This document shows positions 55,450 to 64,000 of a DNA stretch of 64,000 bases, one piece after another. This DNA is from Favolaschia claudopus. Its lineage: Eukaryota > Basidiomycota > Agaricomycetes > Agaricales > Mycenaceae. Below the pieces are notes generated by a model. It made no database searches, had not been told where the DNA came from, and worked only from the letters and a program-made list of their open reading frames with translations. The DNA is taken from contig JAWWNJ010000007.1 in NCBI GenBank assembly GCA_037176885.1, positions 682,001 to 746,000 of the forward strand. The letters run 5' to 3'. Numbering within the stretch: position 1 is the first letter of the stretch; every line of letters starts with the position of its first letter. Both the position numbers and the translations under genes were made by a program.

Positions 55450-55946
55450 ATTCGTCTCAAATCAATATTCACGACCCTCCTATTCGCTTTGACTTCCCAA
55501 AAAGGCAATTTCCAGCCACCGACACGCTCACCGCACGACTAAGCTCGCCGCGCGACCAAGGTCGCAAGCGACTTGCCAGCCCCCAACTTATACCTTTTCG
55601 GCGCTGTTCCTCAAAGGGAATATTTTATTTGGTTTCTATTTACTCTACAACCGGGAGAATTTTTTTGATTTTCAGACCCTTGAGAAGCCCGTTTCCCAGC
55701 CTGTTTCAAGGGTCCTGGTACGTACGCTACGCTACGGCGGAGATCCAGATTTACAGATCTAGATGTACTAGCTACCGGGGCAAAGTCCCTGAATTCTGTA
55801 GGTAGTGGAAATTTGAAGTCGAGAGATTCTCACCTTGCAGAAATCTGAAGTCCGCGTGGAACTCGTAGAAGTTGAAGTCACAGGTCCTTCGAGCAGTCAG
55901 AGTCAAAGAATGGCAAAAGCAGAAAATGAAGATAAGGGCAACTCAC
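55450..55946. other. No gene seen
   Basis: Mixed-composition spacer. Direct CGTACGCTACGCTACGGCGG-type repeats occur near 55720. Confidence 0.4.
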
Positions 55947-56018
55947 CTAACTTGAGCGCCAGATAACTTGAAGGAGTCCAGCAGTATCCTGTAAGAACTC
56001 GAGATGTTGTTGACGGCG

Positions 56019-56029
56019 CCGCGCAGCGG
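56019..56029. repeat. GC hairpin, CCGC-NNN-GCGG family
   Basis: CCGCGCAGCGG. Other copies on this strand lie at 56106-56116, 56187-56197 and 56486-56496, with a variant at 56347-56358; each is followed by a GAAAA-rich run. Confidence 0.7.
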
Positions 56030-56703
56030 AAGAGAAAAGGGCATGTACTCGCAAGTTTAGGCAGAAATGAGAACCAATGAGAGAGTAGTATACGTACAAA
56101 CAGAGCCGCGCAGCGGAGAAAATTTGCTTCGGCGTTGATGGGCACTTTGCAAAGTTCACCAAGTTGACAGACTTGAATCAAGTTGGCCGCGCAGCGGAAA
56201 GAAAAGAAATCTTGCACTCGGAATCAGCTCAAAAACGCGTTGAGCCCGTGGATCTATGCACCAGAACACCGCTGAGCTAAGAGCCTTGCTCGCGGGAAAG
56301 CGAATTCTCAAATTTCGAAACGGCGGTCTCGGCTTTAATGAGTTGCCTCGCGCAGCGGGAAGAAAATTTTCGGGAGGTCTCCAGTCAGTGAAGAGATTAA
56401 AAGAATGAGGGTATCAGCGTACCTGATGGCCATCTCAACTCAAAAATTGAATTTTGATCGCGGATCTTGGTGGTGATGACGAGCGCCGCGCAGCGGAGAA
56501 TTTTTTGATTCTGAAGGCGGGAAATCAGTCCAGAAAACGTGGAAAGTACGTGGGAGAACGTACTGATGGGAATGGAGACGGTGGTTGGCAGACGACGAAA
56601 CATCCAGTTATGAATTTGAACGTTGAACTTGGATGGCGTGAATAAAACAAAACGAAAAAAAGAAGAAGGCAAACGAAAGCCCAGGTACGTTATGAAAGAA
56701 AAG

Positions 56704-56719
56704 GTCCCGCTCGCGGGAC
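56704..56719. repeat. GC palindrome, second family
   Basis: GTCCCGCTCGCGGGAC, a 7-bp stem with a 2-nt loop. It is repeated exactly at 57330-57345 and in part at 57115-57130. Confidence 0.7.
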
Positions 56720-57154
56720 GTCGATACGTATAGTCATTGACGTGGGAGCGGGGTAGGAAGGAACTTGAAAGAAACCGAAAGCTTACCTCACCTCCAACTT
56801 AACCGACGTCAAGAAAACGGTGCCGTACCTCAAAACCTTGGCAGAGGAATTGTAAGACAAAGAGAACGTAAGTAAATACAGGAAAGGAAGCATGGCTTAC
56901 CAGGATAGCCGCTCGCCGGACGGCGATACGTCCAGTGAAAGATATAGCGCCGCTTCGCGGCCCAGCAGCGGTGACGACGGTGGGGAGGGTCGAGGGCGTC
57001 CGCAACACGCTGCTTGAGGCGTTGAAGGCGTAAATGTGGTTGCCGGCGGCTATAACCCGGGAAAGAAATGCGTCAAAAGAGGGAAAAAATGAGGTGAGAA
57101 AGACATACCGAAAGCCTCGCTCGCGGGACGAAGACATGTATAGTCAAAGCCATA

Positions 57155-57175
57155 GCGCGCCGCTACGCGGCGCGC
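57155..57175. repeat. Extended GC hairpin with 9-bp stem
   Basis: GCGCGCCGC, loop TAC, then GCGGCGCGC. Relatives with 7-bp stems and different loops lie at 57371-57387 (TGC) and 57553-57569 (TCC), and a shorter one near 56950-56960 (TTC). The stem stays constant while the loop varies. Confidence 0.75.
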
Positions 57176-57720
57176 CGGGGACGATGGCAAAGACAGAGGA
57201 CCTGCGATGCAGATGTTGTATCCGCTGCTATACGCGTTGGGGGCGGGCTTTTGCCTGCCGGCGGCCAAAACCTCCGAAGAAAATGCGTCAAATGAGTGAA
57301 AAAGTGAAGGCAAAGATACCTCATCCGAAGTCCCGCTCGCGGGACGGCGCTACGTCGTGTCGACGCAATAGCGCCGCTGCGCGGCGCGGCGGTGACGACG
57401 GCAACAACCAAAGATTTGATGGGTGCGCGCGGAATCCGCTGCTGTATGCGTCGGGGGCAGTATTAGCCTGCCGGCGGCCAAAAACTCTGAAAATTTCGTG
57501 TCAGATTGAGGGAAAATGGAGTACTCAAATACTTACCTGGAGAGAAAGGATAGCGCCGCTCCGCGGCGCCGAACGACAACGGACGTGATGAATGACGGGC
57601 GGGGACGCTGCTTTACACGTCGGGGGCGGGGTTTGCCTGCCGGCGGCCAAAATCCTGGGCAAAAAGGGCTGAAAAGAGCGTTAGAAACAGCATCTTTGGT
57701 ACAGAGAAGAAGAGACTTCA

Positions 57721-59400
57721 CATACCTTGGCTCAACTCTGAAAGGATGAAGGAGAACGAGCAGAAAGTGAAGGGGAAAGGTGGATGAAGTGGGTGGATGG
57801 TGAGGGTAAGGAAAGAAGAGGGAATGGGTTCGTAATGGATCAACCCCACGTACATTTTCCGTGACTTCATCAAAAGCTCAACCAACAAAATTACGGTTGA
57901 TGCGGCGACCTGCCCGCGACCGCTGACCCTAGTAACAGGGCTTGACAGCTTCGAATGATTTGCGGTATGGCCCGTACGGGCCAGTAGGGAAAGTTGCAAG
58001 AAAATTTGGTAAATTGCAAAACTGAGATAATAGCCATTAATTTGTTTACACCCAGAACTCGGCCAGAAGAGCCAGCAAGCAGAAGAGAGCGACAAGTTTG
58101 TTGAAACCGCGAGCCATGATCGATTCGAGCCGACGGATCGCGATCGATTTCAAAGTGTTGACACACTTTCGTACATTTTCATTCGGCAAAAAGAGACGCC
58201 AAAATTTGCTGATGAAATCAAGTTTTTCGTTCGAGCAGAAACCCAGAGTCAAAATGGCCAAGATAGCAGCAGATAGTCACCCATAATCACAAGATATAGG
58301 CCAAAAACCCCAAGAAATCGACGAAGTAGGACCCAGATGTCGTTGTGAACCGAGTCAAGATTTTTATCAAGCCCAAGGGGATATTTTGCCAGCGAAAGGC
58401 CCCAGAAAGCCGGCCTGTCCTTACCGTGAGCCAGGCCGCCCATGCCGCGTTGACCCAACGTTGGGCGGGGCCAGATAAGATGAAGGGAGGACTCAAGAGA
58501 CGAGGAAAACGTGGCGGTGTTGGCCGCTGCGATCAGAGATCAACGATATCCTCACTCAATTAGGAAATTCCAAACATTGGCTTTTACCACCACCATCGAC
58601 ATCTGCGCGCGCGGGGTTTCGCTGCATTCAGTGCTCAGGTGTGTACCTCGACATACTTCTGCTTCCAAACTGCTTGTATCTAACCTTACTTTGCTCAGGA
58701 ACCCCGGCAAAACGGCAAAACAGGCACTTGCGCACATTTTCGAAAATCACCGTCTGGATGGCTTCCACCCTCGGAGCATGACTCAGGAAATTTAGGGCTC
58801 GTAGCGAATGACTACCCGCGACGTCGGAGAATGTTCTGGAGCGATCGGAGGAATTTGGAGCGGAGTTGAGACCTGATGAATTCAGGTGTGTTGCAAAACA
58901 CCTCGCTTCCATGGGGGCATCATGCTGACATCTCCGGTTCTTGACATCCAAAATCTTCTTCAAGCGACTGAATCCTGCTGCTCCCGAAGTCTTGAAGCTC
59001 GTCGATTCGTCTTCACGCCTCCATCGCATACTCACCCCTATCTCAACCCTCTGCTTTTTCGAACTCATGCCCCCCTCCACCCCGGCGTCACGATCCCGAA
59101 TGTCACATCATTAGTCACACGGATCTTGTCCGACGTGCGTGGAATTTCCGTGGATCTCGTTGCTAACTTATGAATTTTTCAGTTCGCCGTCGACTTCTGC
59201 AATTTCCGCTCTTTCCGATTGAATGAGGGCTGCTCCGCAAATTCCCAAGACGCTCTGTCGATCCCGTCGGGCGGCCGGATGATTTGCTTCGCTGGATTTG
59301 CGTTGCAGGGCCGGTGGAAGGGTATTTAGGTGAGCAGACAACATTGATTTTGAGTATGGGTTCACCGCCCACTTCCCACTTCCCTCCCTTGACTCCTTCC
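57721..59400. other. No supported gene
   Basis: Short overlapping frames only. A hairpin AGGTGT-TTGCAAA-ACACCT lies near 58885. A plus-strand 95-codon frame at 58886-59173 has no recognisable content. Confidence 0.4.
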
Positions 59401-62400
59401 CTACTACTCAAACTTCACTTCTATTGACTTTCTCTTCGAATTGGCTTCAAAATTCTCACTCTCCTTTCCTTCAATTCGACGCTTTTGCCCTTCAACTCGC
59501 CCTTCGGACTTATTCGGCTTTCGCTCGCTCTTGAATCTTTCTTTGACTGACAAGTCAAGGACTTGGATTTTGTGACTTCAACCTTATCTTTTCCTCAGTT
59601 TCGAACAAACTCTTATTCTTTTTGATTCTAGGCTCCACTTTGTCCAAGTATTCACTTCAAGATACCTCACTTCAAACTCACTTGACGCCTCTCAAGTTTC
59701 AATTTGTGAGTCGACTCTGACTTTCTTATACCAACTCAACTTATCGACTTCAACAGTTCAATCCACTTAATTGCACGTTTGATTTGTTCTCTTACTCGTT
59801 TGACCTCGAACTAACTCATACTCAAGTATAGGTATATTGGCTTGTATCTCGCTCGGCGCCGTTGTTCGGTCACATCAGTGAGTTCTCCCTTCCACTTCTC
59901 TATTTAAATGCGTTTCCAAACTGCCTTTGATTCTGATTCGTTACGCTGGTACTTCGTTCGGTCAATAACTTCGTTCGGTTTCGTTGTATCGACTTTATTT
60001 CCTTCTTATTGACTTTGACTGACTACCTTTGAAACCAGGTACCTATTGTCTGCTACATCCTTCAAACCCAAAACTATACACTGGTAAGCACCGATTCAAT
60101 TCGTCTTTATTCCATATCTGACTTTGCTGTTGTACTACAAGTATCCTTCAACACTCGGCTCGCTTCGGTGTCGTCTCGGTCAGTTACTAACCCGACGATA
60201 TGTTTCTACTCTACTGACTAGATTCTTTCAGATTCGCTCAACTCTCGTTGCTGGACGTTTGCTTTGAAGGATCGATTCATAGAATTGAGGTAGCGTTGAA
60301 GTTGGGGTCGAGGTTTATGTTCAACAAGGTGCGCAATTCATTTCTTCGCATGCCTTACATTTCTCTGACTCGTCCCTTGTTGCTAGCCCTTCAACCCAGT
60401 CGAAACCATCTCGCTATATACTGAGACTATGACGGTGCGTACCTATTCACTCTTCGTTTCAGCGCCGAATGCTCGCTGACCTGGTCATTTGAATTCATAT
60501 AGGCCGAAACTGCGATTATTTGAATCCAACTTCAAAACCACCGTACTCTGTCACTTGAATGCTGAATTTATGCAACTATGTGAGTTCCTTCTCTTTATAT
60601 GGTCGAAATACTTACTAACTTCGTTTTTGAAAGCTCTTTGTCTTGATCTTTCAACGGTTTCTCTGAGTTAGTCAGGAAATATCGGAGTCAGACTTGAGAT
60701 TGCGGTGCGCAATACATTCATTCACAAATTTATTACCTCTCTGACTTCATTCTAGCTTTCCTTCGACACATCTCATTCAACTATATCCCGAAACTATGAC
60801 AGTACGTACGAATAATCGTTCAATTTTTGCTCCTTGCCCGAATCCAGGCTGACTTGATCATTTGCGGCTACATAGGCCGAGACTATGGCGGTTTGAAATC
60901 AAGACTCCGCCCAACACATTCCCTTTCTATTAAACACCGAGCTATGCCCGAACTGTGAGTCAACCCGGTGCGCGTCTCATTCTTTCACTCGTGTATATAT
61001 CACCTCTCTAACCAAATTAAATCCTCACCTCGTCTCGTTCGACGCATTTTACGCAATCAAAACTATGCTGGTGCGTACGAATATTTGTTTAGTTTCGCTG
61101 GATACGCGCTGATATGGTTATTTTTGACTACATAGGCAGAGATTATGCCAGTTTGGATTGCATTCAAGTGAACACAGAGACTATGCGCAAATTGTGAGTT
61201 GATTCTGCTTTATATTCGAAATGCTGACTGACTGACTGACTTGGATTTTGAAGGGGGAGACTATGCCGGTTTGACTGGAGTCGCCCGCGCGCGTCTTCAA
61301 GTGTTTATGATGTTCATAGGTAAGAAAGTGTTGGCTTGGGGTTAGACTGACCTTAACCTTGGATTGTATTCGAAGGTGAGCTTCTGGCTAATGTTTTTAC
61401 ATTTGTTTCAATTGTTGACTTGAACTTGCTGATAGTCTCACCAACAATCGATTACTTACCTTCAATTGACTTCAAGTCGAACTTTATCACCGTCTCGTTC
61501 GAGTTCATTGAAGTTTTATCTCCTCATCTTATACTAACACTATGCCAGGTCTATGATCAATCCTCGAACCGATTGGTGTTGTCTCATTCCCGAATTTGGT
61601 GAGTTGGTTTCTTTTTGTTGAGTAGAATTGAATTCACGCCGACTTTGTGTGTAGCTCAAGTCAAGAGTCGTTACCGTTTCCAACCTCGAGTGAAATTATT
61701 AGTATGTTGCGGTCAACTTGGGCTTCGGCGAGTTTTATTTGGTTTGAGTTTGAAGTCACTTTGACTTGTACCGATTCGTCGATGCTGTACAGGATCGACT
61801 TGAATTGAAACGGCGGTTCAATTGCGTGTTTTGTAGGTGAGTTATTTCTTCTTCTTTCGTTCCGCTTCATGTCGAGCGCCAAGGAATCAGCTCTCTAAAT
61901 TTACCACCCGCGGAATCGAGTTCAAATTGCGGTGAGGTTTTCTTATTGAGTTTGCTGATTTCTCTCAAGTGCAGGATTGAGCTAGATAGCACTCATTTGT
62001 ACTTGACTACAATCTTGTGGGTAATTCCCGACCCGTTTCCCGTTCTTTCTCTCGATTCGCTAACCGGAATCATTTTTAGACTGATTCTAAGTTTGAATTC
62101 ACACTACGGCGGTGAGTCTTCATTCCAACTCAGACCCAGTTCCCGCCCGCTAACTCGTTCGCACAGTACTTTGCAGAAAACCTTGGGTTGCTTCGCCTTG
62201 CGTCTCATATTAACCCTCGAAGAATCATACCTACGAGTTCATTTAAATTCCTTTCGAATGCATTCGTTTGAATTACCGCCTCCGTCGGTTTCGTTGCCGA
62301 GCAGAACGCAAAGTGAGACTATCCCGTCCATCTATTTCGATGCGTTTCATCTCTCACTGACTGCTCTTTCAATATGTAGTATTCTACCTAAACTTACCCC

Positions 62401-62570
62401 CCCAATTCGTATTTCACCACAACATTGCGAGTGAAAATTTCCCCCATTCCACTTCCTTTCATTCGAGCTAAGCCAACCCCCGCAGCGCATGCATTTGACT
62501 TCAAAATGCAGTAAGTAAATCTTCATTCTGACTCAAATCCCTCGATCCGCTGACTTGATTCGCGCAGGAA
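59401..62570 (+). other. Intron-like repetitive tract, possible spliced non-coding RNA
   Basis: AT-rich, with no frame longer than about 160 codons. The plus strand shows many donor-like GTGCGTAC, GTGCGCAA and GTGAGTT sites paired with acceptor-like CATAG or TTGCTAG sites 50-70 nt later. They leave short exon-like pieces that repeat GA(A/G)ACTATGAC- and GGCCGAGACTATG-like words. Three related blocks start near 60331, 60705 and 60970. Confidence 0.45.
60331..61190 (+). repeat. Three tandem intron-bearing blocks
   Basis: Each block has a first donor-like site (GTGCGCAA near 60331 and 60705, GTGCGCGT near 60970) and a second one (GTGCGTAC near 60435 and 61070, TACGTAC near 60801), then an ACATAG or ATATAG acceptor before GGC(C)GA. 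Repeat spacing is about 370 and 267 bp. Confidence 0.5.
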
Positions 62571-63839
62571 AGCATGTTAAACGGATTTATTGATCGAGTA
62601 GCTATAACTGCTGAGACGGTACATACAAACGGTGCGCCGGCGTGTTCGTGCCCATTTCGAGGATTTTGACAATTAGGCGCCCGGCGCTTGCGCTAACGAG
62701 CCGACGGGAAGGTCTTGTGAGTTGAGCGGCGCGTTTGCGGGCGTACCGCGGGTTGGAGCGGACGGTGTCGAAAGGGTCGGGAGAGCGGGGGAAGAGTGGG
62801 TGTGGGAGAGACGCGACGCGCATCTAGGCGAGCGCGTTCTTGCCGCGCGTTGGAGACGGCGGGAGAGCGGCCGGAGGAGAGAGTCTTGACACGTCAGTCG
62901 TGAAGGAAGCGGGAGGCAATTCGGCAGCGGGAACGGGGTGGGGGTTTTGATGTATATTCCGGATGGACGCGGCGTAGGCGGGGCGGGATGTCGGCGACGT
63001 CGAAACGGTGGAGAAGGCGGAAGAGCGGGGCCGAGAGAAAGTGTCGCGCCATGCGGGAATGATGCGGAATCCGGGCGATGGGTCGTCAACAGGCTCGACT
63101 CGAAAATAAGCAAGCGTGGAGTAGAGCGGGTGCGGGAGAGGGAAGACGGCGGCGGTGGCCTTGTATGAGTGAGAAGCGGAGAAAGGTGTGGCGACGCACC
63201 TGTGATTTTCTCGGTGTGTGCCGAGGGCGTAGGTAGATACGCCACATTAGAGAGGAGGGCGGGGCAGCGAGAGAGTCTGTGCGCGGCATCGGTCGAGACG
63301 TGAATGCGTGAGTAGAAATCAGCGGCGACGAGTCGCCGACGACGCACCTTTATGCTGCACGGGTACGTGTTTACATCTCCACAGTTTCGGGTGAGGGCGT
63401 TGGGCTGCGCTGGAGGCGATGGGCTGAGCTCTTTGCCCGGTACAGCGAGGTGGAGATTGAGATTCGATACGTCGATATGCGATTGAGAAGAATTGCGGGG
63501 GCGGCCACAGCCCAAAAAACGAGCCGAGAATCGTACTGCGCAGTGGCGGCGAGTCAGTTCCACCGGGCGGGGACGGGCACTGAGAGTGGGAGTTGAGGGA
63601 AGCGGAGAGACAAAAAATTAGAGCATGCGTGAGTCGAGTGGGGAGCCAAACGAGGTGGTGACGACGCACCTTGTTTCCATCCCGACGGTTTCGTTGGCTA
63701 ACGTAGTCGGTGCGTGCGTACGCTAATTCGTCGGCGGCGGCGACGGCTGGATGGGATAGAGTAGGCAGTGAGGAGGTCGACATGTGCGGCGACGGGTGGG
63801 GTTGGGGGTGGAAGCGCTTGAAGGAAAGCTGAGAAGGGT
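62571..63839 (-). other. GC-rich tract with repeated donor-like blocks
   Basis: On the minus strand the donor-like GTGCGTCG follows an exon-like end three times (starting near 63670, 63345 and 63198); in the first two it is followed about 40 nt later by ACTCACGCAT. The 296-codon frame at 62673-63563 is Pro/Ser/Arg-rich and I do not regard it as a proven gene. This tract directly abuts the truncated F-box-like copy. Confidence 0.4.
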
Positions 63840-64000
63840 GAGGTCGTCGGCGATAATCGCGATGTCTTTGGACACTAAGCGTAAGCATTGAATCTCGATA
63901 ACGGCGCATAGTGAGCAGACGCGATGAAGGAGCTCCGGGGCGAGAGATTTGAAGCTAGTCATGGTGGAAGAGAGCAACAACCCCGCGCTGATGGCTATCA
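63840..64000 (-). pseudogene. Truncated copy of the 51060-52622 F-box-like gene
   Basis: 63847-63980 repeats the first about 45 codons (MTSFKSLAPELLHRVCSLC through IIADD) and the upstream flank of the gene at 52622 with very few changes. After IIADD the frame leaves homology into unrelated proline/threonine-rich sequence. The 5' flank runs off the window. The very low divergence implies a recent duplication. Confidence 0.85.

Larger units (their letters stand above)
55947..57720 (-). other. Intron-rich, hairpin-studded tract of unclear coding nature
   Basis: Read on the minus strand, this is a series of related 150-170-nt blocks separated by clean short introns: 57487-57536, 57272-57319, 57050-57108 and one starting at 56900. 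Successive blocks share GGCCGCCGGCAGGC and a following TAT(A/C)GCAGCG element with a spacing of 169-215 bp. Each block contains GC-rich hairpins (CCGC-NNN-GCGG and GTCCCGCTCGCGGGAC). Translated blocks show weak similarity (VVTAAxPRSGAIxxT in two of them), but block lengths of 162, 167 and 149 nt do not keep frame. It may be a decayed tandem-exon gene or a spliced non-coding RNA. Confidence 0.5.

Noticed and set aside
62673..63563. 296-codon minus-strand Pro/Ser-rich frame
   Set aside because: GC-driven low complexity crossing several donor-like sites; no recognisable domain.

Overview
The window looks like a repeat-rich accessory region from a mushroom-forming basidiomycete (Agaricomycetes). 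Introns are short (47-66 nt) with GT-AG ends. The recognisable families are typical of that class: a TPR-CHAT protein, F-box-like proteins, a glycine-rich GG-repeat protein, a short protein resembling the N-terminal helical domain of fungal MLKL/HeLo-type proteins, an intact hAT transposase and a LINE ORF1-like protein. This identification comes from reading the sequence and was not checked by a search.

Layout. 1-5.3 kb: a duplicated block ending in a broken F-box gene that carries a retro-insertion with an 11-bp target duplication. 5.7-8.4 kb: a complete hAT DNA transposon with inverted ends and an 8-bp target duplication. 8.6-9.2 kb: first cluster of a tRNA-like Pol III-type repeat. 9.3-13.2 kb: no gene seen. 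13.2-18.0 kb: six-exon TPR-CHAT gene. 19.1-20.5 kb: second tRNA-like cluster, then a pyrimidine-rich duplicated block to about 24.5 kb. 25.9-27.3 kb: five-exon gene built from phase-2 exon modules. 29.3-30.0 kb: MITE with an 8-bp target duplication. 30.4-31.4 kb: MLKL/HeLo-like helical protein. 31.7-44.2 kb: third and fourth tRNA-like clusters around a second, intact copy of the duplicated block and its 570-aa F-box gene. 44.9-55.0 kb: the densest gene region, with a glycine-rich gene, two divergent paralogs of an MGSY-type family, an F-box-like gene divergent from a 302-aa gene, and a C2H2 gene with a partial duplication. 55.5-62.6 kb: two tracts with intron-like structure but little coding potential, one full of GC hairpins. 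62.6-64.0 kb: GC-rich tract and a truncated copy of the 52.6-kb F-box-like gene.

The strongest unexplained signal is the tRNA-like repeat. There are 23 copies (about 17 near full length), all on the minus strand, mostly head-to-tail with a period near 290 bp. Each full copy has a 7-8 bp acceptor-like stem, a GTGC/GCAC D-like arm, a long stem-loop in place of the anticodon arm, a consensus B box, and an oligo-T run 15-40 nt downstream. No anticodon can be placed. The outer acceptor pair changes in a compensatory way between several copies, which suggests the RNA fold has been under selection.

No operon-like or pathway relationship links the protein genes. The region looks like a fast-evolving locus shaped by segmental duplication and transposons, with immunity- or regulation-type proteins (TPR-CHAT, HeLo-like, F-box) among them.
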